NCBI GenBank assembly: GCA_002748415.1
Contig: PDSI01000248.1
Coordinates: forward strand, 115,795 to 179,794
Source: Micrococcales bacterium
GTDB lineage: Bacteria; Actinomycetota; Actinomycetes; Actinomycetales; CAWJMD01
Length of the DNA: 64,000 bases
Direction: 5' to 3'
Program-made: the position numbers and the translations under genes
Notes under the pieces: model-generated
What the model was told of the DNA's origin: nothing
Databases searched by the model: none
Seen by the model: the letters and a program-made list of their open reading frames with translations, nothing else
Shown: positions 19,980-30,511 of the stretch, one piece after another
How the letters are laid out: each line of letters starts with the position of its first letter
Position numbering within the stretch: the first letter of the stretch is position 1

Positions 19980-21215
19980 TCAAATGCCCCCCACGAATCG
20001 GCCAGGCGACAATACTCCTGCAGGGTCGAACTCGTTCTTCACCCGCCGCATCACCTCAAGGCCGGGCACGGCGTCGTCTCCCCACACATCCGTGTCGTTC
20101 TTCACCTGTGCCGGTGCGTCAAGGACCACCAAGCTGCCGCCCAACTCGGTGCACAGCCGCCGTAGCGTGGCCACGGTGCCCGGCGCGTCCGCATCTGCGC
20201 TCATCGCTGCGGTGAACACACCGACGCCGGCAGACCCGCGGATCCGGACGCGCCGCCGGGTGCATTCCGGGATCAGATCCGGGATGCCGGACAGCCGCGT
20301 CGTCAACTTGAACAACACGTCGCCGGGTTCTCCGGGGAGCCGGTTGAGCCACGATGAGTCTGCGGAATCGATGAGCGCCACCGCGTCGAGTCCTTGGTCG
20401 CTCAGCATCGTGGTTAATGCGCAGACCCGCGCGGCGACGCCTTGGTGGGTGCCGCCGAACAGGACCGCGCAGCGGATCTGGTCTGTTTGATCTGCGTCGA
20501 GTTCGATGGCTCGTGGTGCCAGCTGAGTGTGCAAGAGCATCGAAAGGGTCTGGGGAAGCGCGGATCCTGGGATCGTGGTCGTCGTCCATTGCGATGCGGC
20601 CGGAACCGGGTGCAGCCGGAAAGTGGCCTGGGTGATCAGCCCAAGGGTTCCGTACGATCCGGTCAACAATTTGCCCAGGTCATAGCCGGCGACGTTCTTG
20701 ACCACCTTGCCGCCGGAATGAGCGATGGTGCCGTCGGCTCGAACGAAGGTGAGCCCCAGCAGTAGGTCGCGGGGTGCGCCCACCCAGAGCCGGCGCGCCC
20801 CGCACAACCCGGTGGCCAGCATGCCGCCGATTGTGGCGTCGCCGACGGGATCGTCGATCACCAGCTCTTGGCCGCTGTCGTGCAGCCGTTGGTTCAGCTC
20901 GGTCAAGCTCAATCCGGCCTCGGCGGTGGCGATCAGGTCACCGGGCTGGTGCTCCACCAGCCGGTTCATGTCACCGGTCTCGATCAACACATCCACTCGT
21001 GCCGGCGGCCGGCCCCACGTGAGCTTGCTGCGGTGTCCGGTCGCCACCGCGCTGCCGCCCAGCCGGTGCACTCGCCGCAGCAGCTCGGACGTCTGCTCCG
21101 TGGTGCCGGGCCGTGCGACCACGGCGGCCGGGACGTCATCCACGGCATCTTTGTTCGTGCCGGCGCGCATCGGGCACGCGGTTTCCAACTCGGCCAGCAG
21201 CGCGGTCGGACTCAT
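19980..21215 (-). CDS. glcE: FAD-binding glycolate/lactate oxidase subunit GlcE-like
   Basis: MSPTALLAELETAC...VVARPGTTEQTSELLRRVHRLGGSAVATGHRSKLTWG, DPVGDATIGGMLATGLCGARRLWVGAPRDLLLGLTFVRADGTI, NEFDPAGVLSPGRFVGGI. Confidence 0.85.
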   Translation of the reverse strand: MSPTALLAELETACPMRAGTNKDAVDDVPAAVVARPGTTEQTSELLRRVHRLGGSAVATGHRSKLTWGRPPARVDVLIETGDMNRLVEHQPGDLIATAEAGLSLTELNQRLHDSGQELVIDDPVGDATIGGMLATGLCGARRLWVGAPRDLLLGLTFVRADGTIAHSGGKVVKNVAGYDLGKLLTGSYGTLGLITQATFRLHPVPAASQWTTTTIPGSALPQTLSMLLHTQLAPRAIELDADQTDQIRCAVLFGGTHQGVAARVCALTTMLSDQGLDAVALIDSADSSWLNRLPGEPGDVLFKLTTRLSGIPDLIPECTRRRVRIRGSAGVGVFTAAMSADADAPGTVATLRRLCTELGGSLVVLDAPAQVKNDTDVWGDDAVPGLEVMRRVKNEFDPAGVLSPGRFVGGI

Positions 21216-22672
21216 CAGAACACCTCGCCGAGGCCGGCCTCCTGCAGGGGGTGCGGGCCGGTTCGCCGCCCGGGCCGCTCGCCGCACAAACGGGGCATCG
21301 GGTAGATCTTGCCGGGGTTGGCAATGCCGGCGGGATCGAAGGCGCACCGCAGCATTTGCATGGTGTCCAAGTCGTCTTCGGTGAACATTTTCGGCATGAA
21401 CCTGGCCTTGTCGGCGCCGACGCCGTGTTCGCCGGTGATGGAGCCACCGTGGCGCAGGCATAGCAACAGGATGTCGCCGGCGAGTTCTTCGGCCAGTTCT
21501 GTTTCGCCAGGTTTTGCGCTGTCGAACAGGATGAGCGGGTGCAGGTTGCCGTCGCCGGCGTGGAAAACGTTGGCCACCCTGAGGCCGCGCTGCCCGGCCA
21601 GCTCGGCCATCTCTCGCAACACCTGGGCCAGCTCCGTGCGTGGCACGACACCGTCCTGGACCAAGTAGTCGGCGGACAGGTGCCCGACGGCGGCAAAGGC
21701 GGACTTGCGGCCTCGCCAGATGGCTGCCCGGTCGGGTGGGTCCGTTGCCTCCCTGATTTCGATGGCGCCTGCGGCAGAACAGATTCTTTTCACCTCGGCC
21801 AGTTCTTCGGCCACCTCTTCAGCGGGCCCGTCCACCTCGACCAGGAGGACCGCGCCGGCCCCTTCGGGGTATCCCCAGGCGGCCGCAGCCTCGGCCGCTT
21901 CGATGGCAAGCGCATCCATGACCTCGATAGCGGCCGGCATGATGCCGGCGGCGATCACGGCGCTGGTGGCCGCCCCGGCTTCATCGGTGCCGGCGAACAC
22001 GGCCAGTACGGTGACCACGTCTTCCGGCAACCGGACCGGCCGCACCGTGGTACGGGTGCTGACCCCCAGCGTGCCTTCCGACCCGACGAAGGCTCCGACC
22101 AGGTCGTATCCCGGCGCGTCCGGTGCGCTGGTGCCGAACGTGACCTCGGTGCCGTCAGGTATGACAACGTCGACACTGAGGACGTGGTTGGTGGTGAAGC
22201 CGTACTTCAGGCAATGCGCTCCACCGGCGTTCTCCGCGACATTCCCACCGATGGAACAAATCCGCTGGCTGGACGGGTCGGGGGCGAAGTAGTAGCCCTC
22301 GGGGTTCGCCGTCTTGGACACGTACAGGTTGATCACCCCAGGATCGACGACGGCACGCTGGTCCGCCGCCTCGATCTCGTGGATGGTTCGTAGCCGGCTG
22401 GTGACCAGCAGTACCCCGTCGGCGTGCGGGAGTGCTCCGCCGGACAGCCCAGTGCCGGATCCGCGCGCCACGAACGGAACGTGGTGGTGCGCGCAGCCCA
22501 GAATCACGGTGTGGACGTGCTCGACGGAATCGGCCAACACCACCAAGCCCGGCTGAACCCGGTAACTGGCCAACCCGTCGCAGTCATACATGCTGAGTTC
22601 AGCGGGATCGGTGACCAAGCAGTGCGACGGCAACTGGTGACCGAGATCCTCGATGAGGCTGGTGAGCGTCAT
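21215..22672 (-). CDS. glcD: FAD-linked glycolate/D-lactate oxidase subunit GlcD-like
   Basis: VPFVARGSGTGLSGGALPHADGVLLV, CSIGGNVAENAGGAHCLKYGFTTNHVL, HAGDGNLHPLILFD, GGSITGEHGVGADKARFMPKMF; overlaps glcE. Confidence 0.9.
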   Translation of the reverse strand: MTLTSLIEDLGHQLPSHCLVTDPAELSMYDCDGLASYRVQPGLVVLADSVEHVHTVILGCAHHHVPFVARGSGTGLSGGALPHADGVLLVTSRLRTIHEIEAADQRAVVDPGVINLYVSKTANPEGYYFAPDPSSQRICSIGGNVAENAGGAHCLKYGFTTNHVLSVDVVIPDGTEVTFGTSAPDAPGYDLVGAFVGSEGTLGVSTRTTVRPVRLPEDVVTVLAVFAGTDEAGAATSAVIAAGIMPAAIEVMDALAIEAAEAAAAWGYPEGAGAVLLVEVDGPAEEVAEELAEVKRICSAAGAIEIREATDPPDRAAIWRGRKSAFAAVGHLSADYLVQDGVVPRTELAQVLREMAELAGQRGLRVANVFHAGDGNLHPLILFDSAKPGETELAEELAGDILLLCLRHGGSITGEHGVGADKARFMPKMFTEDDLDTMQMLRCAFDPAGIANPGKIYPMPRLCGERPGRRTGPHPLQEAGLGEVF

Positions 22673-22840
22673 ACTGCCTCCTTCTGCAGCCCAGCCACGG
22701 TGGGGAATCGGCAGTCGGCGAGCGGGCTTGCCGTTTCTTGCATCTTCCCGCAGCAATGCGGTACGCGGTAGGCAGATCGAACGTGATCTTGACTGCGATC
22801 AACCCGGCAGCGGCTCCAGGCACCGAGGACGAGCGCTTCC

Positions 22841-24322
22841 TCACGAGCCCGTGCGGGAAGGCGCGGGTAGCCGTACCGCGCGAATACCGTCGAAGACGAC
22901 CACTGCGACGCCGTCTCGGGTGAAGACCTGCGCGTCGTCTGCGCTCTTCATCCGGTGCAGCCATGCCTTCTTCTGGGCCGCTGACCCGCTCGCGGAGTCA
23001 CGGTCCGGGCGAAGCACCACGGCACAGGCCTGCACCTGCCGGGCGTGGCTGAGCATCGCGACGTCGTGGTCGTTGACCAGGATCACGCCCAGCGATTGAT
23101 CGGCAGCGACCGGCCCGGGCAATCTGAGATGCTGCTCGAGCAGCGACACGCTTGCGCGCAGACCGGGGTCCCAGTCATATCCGCGCGGATGCCACCACTC
23201 CACGTTGGCCGCCTTGGACAGGCCCATGAACGCAGCTGATCCCAGGGAAAGGACTACGGCTACCGCGGATAGCCGGTGTATTCGCATGGTGAGCCGGCGC
23301 GATGCCGGTTGCCACCGGAATCCGCGGCCCGACCGGGATCCACGGTTCAAGTCGCGGCGGTACACGTCCGCCAGGCAGGCAATCGCGATGGGCACCAGGA
23401 TGACGTCGTAGTGGTAGTAGGTCTGCCAGTAGGACTCGGTGCTGGAGACCAAGCGCCAAGCAAGCGTCGGCACGGCCATCAAAGCCACCGGAGATGAGAC
23501 CCCGACGAAACCGCACGTCAAACAGAACAGCAACGCCGGTCCTAGCCTGGCCAGGAACTCGCGACCGTGTGGCTCATAGACAGATGAGAGGTAGATGCTC
23601 TGACTGCTGTCGTTGACGACGTAGATCGTGCCGAAAGAGATGAGCACAGCTGCGATGCCGATCGACAGGAGGCCAACCCCGGTCTGATCCTTTCCGTATC
23701 GCAGGCGCCACACCGCGGCTGTGGCGACGACGGTGACACCGAGGTCCTCTTTCGTCAAGGCGAGAACCATGGCAGACACGATGGCCAGTCGCGGACGACG
23801 GTCCAGCACGGATAGGCACAGAGCGGCCATCGCCGGCGCTCCCAGGCCTACTTCATGCACGTCGAAGTAAGCCGCGGAAATCAACCCCTTGGCCCACGGG
23901 AGCGTGGCGACCACGCTGATCCATAGCCACATCCTGCGCGGCAGCATCCTCAGGGAGATGGCGACGGCCGCTCCTAAGCATGCTGCTTGAGTCAAGATCA
24001 AGACTTGCGGATCATGCCAGAGACTCCAGGCAGCCCCGAAAACGACGGTTATCGGGCTGAAGTGATCCGCGAAAAGGCTCGGCAGTCCTCGGATCTGCGA
24101 CGACGGCCCCTCAAGGCTGGCCCATCCCTTGGCTGCCTGGGCAAAAATGCCGAGATCGTAGTTTCCGGCCAGCCCGGATCGGTACCGCGCCACACCGATC
24201 AGAGAGTACAAGACGAATGCCAATACCCCACAGAGCACCGCATGGATCCACCACTGTAGGGAAGAGTGAGGGGCCCTCACCTGCCAGCGCTTCGACACGG
24301 TACGCAACGCTAGCACTACCAA
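22841..24322 (-). CDS. DUF2079-type multi-pass membrane protein
   Basis: GNYDLGIFAQAAKGWASLEGP, LFADHFSPITVVFGAAWSLWHDPQVLILTQA, YFDVHEVGLGAPAMAALC. Confidence 0.8.
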   Translation of the reverse strand: MVVLALRTVSKRWQVRAPHSSLQWWIHAVLCGVLAFVLYSLIGVARYRSGLAGNYDLGIFAQAAKGWASLEGPSSQIRGLPSLFADHFSPITVVFGAAWSLWHDPQVLILTQAACLGAAVAISLRMLPRRMWLWISVVATLPWAKGLISAAYFDVHEVGLGAPAMAALCLSVLDRRPRLAIVSAMVLALTKEDLGVTVVATAAVWRLRYGKDQTGVGLLSIGIAAVLISFGTIYVVNDSSQSIYLSSVYEPHGREFLARLGPALLFCLTCGFVGVSSPVALMAVPTLAWRLVSSTESYWQTYYHYDVILVPIAIACLADVYRRDLNRGSRSGRGFRWQPASRRLTMRIHRLSAVAVVLSLGSAAFMGLSKAANVEWWHPRGYDWDPGLRASVSLLEQHLRLPGPVAADQSLGVILVNDHDVAMLSHARQVQACAVVLRPDRDSASGSAAQKKAWLHRMKSADDAQVFTRDGVAVVVFDGIRAVRLPAPSRTGS

Positions 24323-24346
24323 CTCATGCCAGCGCTTGGCTATAAT

Positions 24347-25258
24347 TGAGGTTTTCTCATTGGGTTTTGTGGTTGAGGGTGTGGAGGACGAGTGCGGCGG
24401 CGACTATGTGGCCGATTCGCTGGGGGGCGGAGGGTGGCGGAGGTGGTCTCGGAGAAGGGCGTTGGCGCGTTCCGGCTCGGTCGTTGGTGGCGGGGGATAT
24501 GGCCTTTGGTCGGGGTGAGGATGCCGATCCCGGCACCGGCGTTGTGGTCCTTGTCGGTCAGGGTCTGCAGGCCAGCATTCGCGGCAGGGTACAGGGTCGG
24601 TGGGACGTGCGCTCAAGCGGTGGTGATGTGCTGGGTGGAGCCGGGTTCCACCCAGCAGTAGCTCCCAAATCGGGAACCTACTGGGATCGGTCAGGACCAG
24701 GGGTGTTGGCGTGTGCCGCATTTCCACGGGTCGTAGCCGGTCTCGGACTCGGTTCGGTCGCGGCTGGGCGTGGATCAGAGTGGGCGTCCAGGCACAGGTG
24801 GGTCCACCCGGCGTGGCCTGCATGTTCAAGGACTTCACCCAGGCCAGGTGGGTGTGCCCCGGGGGTGGTCACATCGATCGCTTCGTGCAGGTACCGGTAG
24901 GCGGCGGCCAAGGGCGATGTGGGCATCACGGGCCAGGATCCCCCGTGTCGGTCCTGTCTTTAGGTAGCAGTGCAGTACCAGCAAAGCCAGGGGACCACAA
25001 TGGCGGGTCGCGGCACATTGGCGGGGCGGGTGTCCACCGCGTTTGCGATGAACACCCGCAAACGCGGGCAACGGTTTCACCAGGAACGTCGCCCGTGCCA
25101 CGACAAGGTCGGCACGTGGGGCCCAGCCAAGGGGGAAGAGGACATCATCGGAACCGACTTCGGTCATGCGGACCCCATGTGCCCTCAACGACGCACCAGT
25201 CACGCTGCCCCGAAACCAACCTCAACACCCAGAACCTGACCCTGGTGAGAAAACCTCA
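24347..25258 (-). mobile_element. Degenerate IS copy 'b', both termini present
   Basis: TGAGGTTTTCTCA at 24347 and inverted TGAGAAAACCTCA ending at 25258; reverse-strand transposase fragments AAAYRYLHEAIDVTTP, EVLEHAGHAGWTHLCLDA in shifted frames. Confidence 0.8.
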
Positions 25259-25276
25259 CTGGTTGACGCTACGGGC

Positions 25277-25732
25277 TTAGCCCCACTGCTGGTACCTGTT
25301 TGTCATCTGGCACGTGTTCGTGTACACGGTGCCATTCACATTGCTATCAAGGCACAGTCCCGTGGCACTGTTCTTGAAAAGAATCTTGCCGTTGTGTCGC
25401 AGAATAGCCCATTGGTGATTCTTGTTATTTCTATCACACGGGTTTGTATAGACATACTTATTTGCGTTGCTGTCCAAGCATTGGCCAGTACTGTTGTTCT
25501 TTAGCATCCGATGGCCGCTATGCTCTATAGGAACCCATATGGCTGTTCCTGGACGGTCAGGTACGGTCTTCACATCGCGATTGGTCTGTGCGTTCAAGTA
25601 CCGTTGTGTCTCCACATTTCTGAACGTTTGAGTTGCTGCTTGCGCGGGTGGTGCCGCCGCAAGTATACCGGCTGCAATTGCTGCCGAGGCTCCAGCGGTC
25701 ACGCCGACATAACTCCTGCTGCTAAGTGACAT
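25277..25732 (-). CDS. Secreted ricin-type beta-trefoil lectin domain protein
   Basis: MSLSSRSYVGVTAGASAAIAAGILAAAPPAQAA signal peptide, then QCLDSNANKYVYTNPCDRNNKNHQWAI / LCLDSNVNGTVYTNTCQMTNRYQQW repeats; visibly less GC-rich than its surroundings. Confidence 0.85.
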   Translation of the reverse strand: MSLSSRSYVGVTAGASAAIAAGILAAAPPAQAATQTFRNVETQRYLNAQTNRDVKTVPDRPGTAIWVPIEHSGHRMLKNNSTGQCLDSNANKYVYTNPCDRNNKNHQWAILRHNGKILFKNSATGLCLDSNVNGTVYTNTCQMTNRYQQWG

Positions 25733-25930
25733 GTCGCATCTCCTTGAATAGTATCTGCTGAGACATATCTTCCGGTCGCGGGTGAAACGATAGCTAGTTG
25801 CGCAAGGTGATGCCAATACCTAATTGCCTTGAGTGTGGGGTGCTACGTCTTCATGTGGACGACTGGCGCTTGCTGAGTAGTAAAGCATGTACGGAGATCT
25901 GAAGGTTTAAAGTAAATATTGAGAGTACAT

Positions 25931-26880
25931 TGAGGTTTTCTCACCGGGTTGTGTGGTTGAGGGTGAGGAGGACGAGTGCGGCGGCGACGATGCGGCCGAT
26001 TCGCTGGGGGCAGACGGTGACGCGGCGGAGCGCGGCGAAGGTGGTCTCGAGGGGGTGGGGCGTTGCCGCGTTCCGGGGGGTGCTGGTAGCCCGTTGATGA
26101 GCTGGTTACGGGCCCGGTCGTCGATGGCGAGGTTGTGGCCTTTGGCTGGGGTGAGGATGCCGATCCCGGCCCCAGGGGTTGTGGTCCTTGTCGGTCAGGG
26201 TCGGTAGGCCGGCCTTCGCGGCGGGGTACCGGGCCGGTAGGACACGTGGGCTCGGGCGGTGGTGCTGTCGTGGGTGGAGCCGGGTGCTACCGGGCAAGGG
26301 GGCCCGGGCCGGGAATCCGCTGGGGTCGGTGAGGACCCGGGGGTGGTGCCGCCGGTGGTGGTGGTGTGTGCCGGAATATCACAGGTCGTGGCCGGTCCCC
26401 GGGGCGGGGTTCGGGTGCGGCTGGGTGTGGATCAGGGTGGGTGTCCAGGCATAGGTAGGCCCACCCGTCCCGGGCGTGCGTGGTCGAGGACGTCACCCAG
26501 GCCAGGTGGGTGTGCCCCGGGGGTGGTCACATCGATCGCTTCGTGCAGGTACCGGTAGGCGGTGGCCAGGGGTGATGTGGGCATCGCGGGCCAGGGTCCC
26601 CCGTGTCGGTGTTGTGCTTGGTAGCAGCGCAGCACCAGCACGTCCCCAGGGACCCTGGCAGGTCGCGGCGCGTCTGTCGGGGGCGGGTGTCCACGCGTTT
26701 GCGGTGGGCCGGCAACCACCCGGGAAACGCGGGCAACGGTTTCACCAGGGACCTCGCCAGTGGCACGACAGGGTAGGCAACGTGGGGTCCTGTCCAGGGG
26801 AAGGGGACATGTGTCGGAACCGACTCTGGACCCCCGGACCCCACGTGCCCCCACCGACACACCAGTCACGCTGCCCGGCT
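25931..26880 (-). mobile_element. Degenerate IS copy 'c', same family
   Basis: TGAGGTTTTCTCAC at 25931; reverse complement closely matches copy a, including shared frameshifts; no terminal repeat found at the 26.9-kb end. Confidence 0.8.
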
Positions 26881-26989
26881 GACGACGGTTCCGGTCGTCG
26901 CGAAGAGTTAGAAGGAACGAGTTCGACTGCTGCGGGAACAAGGCTCGTGATCCGAGCGCGACGGTGACCTGGCAGGTTACCGACCGGCT

Positions 26990-28345
26990 CTACCGATTCG
27001 TGCGCGGATTCGCGGCGGCACCACCGTGGTCGTCCGGGGCACCGCTCAGCGCGTGCTGCATCGGCACCAGCTTCGCCTGCGACTCGGCCAGCTCCTTGGC
27101 CGGGTCCGACCCCGCCACGATGCCGCACCCGGCGAACAACCGCAGCCGCCGCGGGTCCTCCGGGTTCACTCGGGCGCAGCGCAACGCGATCCCGAGTTCA
27201 CCGTCACCGGCCGCATCCACCCAACCCACCGGACCGGCATACCGGTCCCGGTCCATACCTTCCAGCTCGGCGATCACGCCCGCCGCGGTCCGGGTCGGCG
27301 TGCCACACACTGCCGCCGACGGGTGTAGTGCACGGGCCAGGTCCAGCACGCTGGTCGGGGCCGGGCGGCCCCGCATACCGGCCGGCTGACGAGCGGCCCG
27401 CACCGGCCGGTCCAACACGCCGGTGACATCGGTGGCCAGGTGCATGACATTCGGCAGATGCAGCACGAACGGAGTTTCCGGCACATTCATGCTGGCGCAG
27501 AACGGTGCCAACGCGTCGGCCACCGAACGCACCGCATACTTGTGCTCTTCCAGATCTTTGCTGGAGTGGGCCAGTGACGCCGCGTGAGCCAGGTCCTGCA
27601 CATCGTTGCCGGTTCGCCCGACCGTGCCGGCCAGTACTCGCGAGGTGACCAGGCCTCGCTCGCTGCGCACCAGGAACTCCGGGGTAGCGCCGACGAGCGA
27701 ATCGACCCAGAAAGTCGCGCAACCGTCGTAGCGGCGGGCCAGCCGCTGCAACAGCCAACGTGGGTCCACCGGCCTATCGCACGTCGCTTCGATGTCGCGA
27801 GCCAGTACCACCTTTTCCAGTTGACCGCCGGCCACCCGGCGCACGGCCTCGGCCACCTGCTCGCGCCACTGTTGTTCGGACAGCGCCCCCTGTGTGAACA
27901 GCACCTCACCCGGACCGGCAGGTGGTCCGAGCTGCGGCTCGACCTCGCGCAGATACGGCAACTCACGCACCCCGATCCGAGTCACCCACCAGCGCCCTTT
28001 CCGGCGACCCACTACTGTGCGTGGCACGACTATCACCGCGCCGGCTTTCGAGGAGGCCGAGAACGGAGCCGAGACAAAGCCGATACATCCGGTGCCCGGC
28101 AGTTTCACCTCGTCCCGTACAACGGCTCTGCCGGACAGGTCTGCCCACTCCTGGGCGAGCCCGTCTATACCGCCGGGCATGCCCAGTTGCAGCGCCGTTC
28201 CGTAGCCGACCATGCCTTCACCGTGACGTACCCATGCCACTACCGACTCCGCAGGCAGGAGCGCGAGCAACGGACCGGGGTCGGTGACCTCCTGAGTGCG
28301 TACGACGAGAGAGACCTGGAGTCCAGTGTCCGGCGCGTGGGTCAC
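26990..28345 (-). CDS. menF: Isochorismate synthase
   Basis: Chorismate-binding family: [109 protein letters not shown]. Confidence 0.92.
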   Translation of the reverse strand: MTHAPDTGLQVSLVVRTQEVTDPGPLLALLPAESVVAWVRHGEGMVGYGTALQLGMPGGIDGLAQEWADLSGRAVVRDEVKLPGTGCIGFVSAPFSASSKAGAVIVVPRTVVGRRKGRWWVTRIGVRELPYLREVEPQLGPPAGPGEVLFTQGALSEQQWREQVAEAVRRVAGGQLEKVVLARDIEATCDRPVDPRWLLQRLARRYDGCATFWVDSLVGATPEFLVRSERGLVTSRVLAGTVGRTGNDVQDLAHAASLAHSSKDLEEHKYAVRSVADALAPFCASMNVPETPFVLHLPNVMHLATDVTGVLDRPVRAARQPAGMRGRPAPTSVLDLARALHPSAAVCGTPTRTAAGVIAELEGMDRDRYAGPVGWVDAAGDGELGIALRCARVNPEDPRRLRLFAGCGIVAGSDPAKELAESQAKLVPMQHALSGAPDDHGGAAANPRTNR

Positions 28346-28384
28346 GACGCCAGACTAGGGGGTACCAGTGGCAGACTTCCTGTC

Positions 28385-29110
28385 GTGACCCGAGCCGACC
28401 TGAGCAAACGCCCTGCGGAAGTAGCTGCGATGTTCGACCGGACGGCCGCCCGCTACGACCTGATGAACGACCTGCTCAGCGGCGGGCTGGACCGCCGCTG
28501 GCGGGCCGGCGTCACTGCGGAGATCGACCCGGGGCCCGGTATGCGGATTCTCGACCTTGGTGCTGGTCCCGGCAGCTCGACCGTGCCGCTGGCCGATGCC
28601 GGGGCGAGCGTCGTCCCGGCCGATCTGTCGCTGGGAATGCTGCGACACGGCAAACGGCGCCGTCCGGACCTGGACTTCGTTGCTGCCGACGCCACGGCGC
28701 TGCCGTTCGTGGATGAGAGTTTCGATGTGGTGACCATCTCGTTCGCGTTACGCAACGTAGTCGATCATCTCGCCGGGCTGGCGGAGATGCTGCGCGTCAC
28801 CAAGCGCGGCGGCCGACTGGTGGTCTGCGAGTTCTCCACTGCGACCAACCCCGTCGTCCGGACCGTGTACCAGCGCGCCGTACTGCGGACGCTGCCGGTG
28901 GTGGCCAAGGCGGCAAGCTCCAACCCGGACTCCTACCACTACCTGGCCGAGTCGATCCGGGACTGGCCCGACCAGCCGACGCTCGCCGCCACCATCCGCT
29001 CGGCCGGTTGGGGACACGTGGGCTGGCGCAACCTCAGCGGTGGGATCGTGGCGCTGCACAGCGCCGTTCGGGTGGACCCAACGACGGGCGACGTCGATTC
29101 GTCCGGCTGA
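28385..29110 (+). CDS. menG: Demethylmenaquinone methyltransferase
   Basis: [89 protein letters not shown] (UbiE/MenG). Confidence 0.95.
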   Translation: MTRADLSKRPAEVAAMFDRTAARYDLMNDLLSGGLDRRWRAGVTAEIDPGPGMRILDLGAGPGSSTVPLADAGASVVPADLSLGMLRHGKRRRPDLDFVAADATALPFVDESFDVVTISFALRNVVDHLAGLAEMLRVTKRGGRLVVCEFSTATNPVVRTVYQRAVLRTLPVVAKAASSNPDSYHYLAESIRDWPDQPTLAATIRSAGWGHVGWRNLSGGIVALHSAVRVDPTTGDVDSSG

Positions 29111-29497
29111 GGACCGTCCGGCCCGCGCCCGGTCCCGCAGCCGTGGGGTGTCGCGCCGTGGCCGGGGCGCGGCGGCGGCCTCCGGACGCCGAACAGCCGG
29201 ACGTTGAATAGTGAGTGTCACCTTCGTGGCCGGTGCCGCGGCCGACCTGTATCCTGCGGGACGGGTTGTCCGGCCGGACCCGGCCGGGGCGGTGTGGTTA
29301 ACCGCGAGCAGCCCCCTGGATTGCTCCCGGCATGTGACCCACGCCATCAGTGGTCCGGTGCGTGCGAGGTGCGAGCGATGAGTACGACGTGCAGTGAAGT
29401 CGTGCCCGGTGGCCGCGGCTCGCGCCGGGCTTCGGTGCACCGCTGGGCCTAAGATGATGTGAGGAATCAACAGGTTGCCCATGGTGAGGAGTGAACG

Positions 29498-29869
29498 GTG
29501 AACAGCGAGCTGGGACCCTATGTTCCGATCCTCGTCATGCTGGCCATCGCCATTGCCTTCGTCATCTTCTCATTGGGCGCCAACATGCTGGTGGGGCCTA
29601 AGCGCTACAACAGGGCCAAGCTGGAGGCCTACGAGTGCGGTATCGAGGCAACCCCCCAGGCCAGCGGCGGGGGGCGCTTTCCGGTCAAGTTCTTCCTGGT
29701 GGCGATGACGTTCATCGTCTTCGACATCGAGGTCGTGTTCCTGTACCCGTGGGCGGTCTCCTTTGCCGAGCTCGGCGGGTTCTCGCTGTTGGCGATGCTG
29801 CTGTTCATCGCCCTGATCACCGTTCCGTTCGTCTACGAGTGGCGGCGCGGTGGTTTCGACTGGGACTGA
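29498..29869 (+). CDS. nuoA: NADH-quinone oxidoreductase subunit A
   Basis: YECGIEATPQASGGGRFPVKFFLVAMTFIVFDIEVVFLYPWA. Confidence 0.97.
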   Translation: MNSELGPYVPILVMLAIAIAFVIFSLGANMLVGPKRYNRAKLEAYECGIEATPQASGGGRFPVKFFLVAMTFIVFDIEVVFLYPWAVSFAELGGFSLLAMLLFIALITVPFVYEWRRGGFDWD

Positions 29870-29953
29870 AGGATGAACCGTGATCCCGGGCTAGATTGAC
29901 CCCGGTACAGCCGGTTTGGAACGCTCACACCACAGGCCACGGAGGAGGGACTC

Positions 29954-30511
29954 ATGGGGCTGGAGGAACACATACCCGGCGGGGTATTCCTCGACACCGT
30001 CGAGGGCCTCGTCGGGTTCATGCGCAAGTATTCGGTATGGCCGGCCACGTTCGGCCTAGCCTGTTGCGCGATCGAGATGATGTCAGTGGGTGGCCCCCGC
30101 TTCGACATCGCCCGGTTCGGCATGGAGCGGTTCAGCGCGACGCCACGTCAAGCCGACGTCATGATCGTGGCCGGGCGGGTGAGCCAGAAGATGGCCCCGG
30201 TGCTGCGCCAGATCTACGACCAGATGGCCGACCCCAAATGGGTGATTGCGATGGGCGTGTGTTCCTCCTCCGGCGGCATGTTCAACAACTACGCGATCGT
30301 GCAGGGGGTGGACCATGTGGTGCCGGTCGACATCTACCTGCCCGGTTGCCCGCCCCGCCCGGAGATGCTGCTGAACGCGATCATCGAGTTGCACAACCAG
30401 ATCCAGCACGGCACCCCCTTCGGCGCCAACCGCCGCAAGGCGGCCCAGGCGGCCGAAGAAGCGGCGCTGAGCGCTGTCCCGACCTCGCACATGAAGGGTC
30501 TGCTCGCATGA
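29954..30511 (+). CDS. nuoB: NADH-quinone oxidoreductase subunit B
   Basis: [68 protein letters not shown]. Confidence 0.97.
   Translation: MGLEEHIPGGVFLDTVEGLVGFMRKYSVWPATFGLACCAIEMMSVGGPRFDIARFGMERFSATPRQADVMIVAGRVSQKMAPVLRQIYDQMADPKWVIAMGVCSSSGGMFNNYAIVQGVDHVVPVDIYLPGCPPRPEMLLNAIIELHNQIQHGTPFGANRRKAAQAAEEAALSAVPTSHMKGLLA

Noticed and set aside
24347-26880. Calling the ricin locus a confirmed composite transposon
   Set aside because: Copy c lacks an identifiable outer terminal repeat and no target-site duplication was seen, so it is reported only as an IS-flanked arrangement
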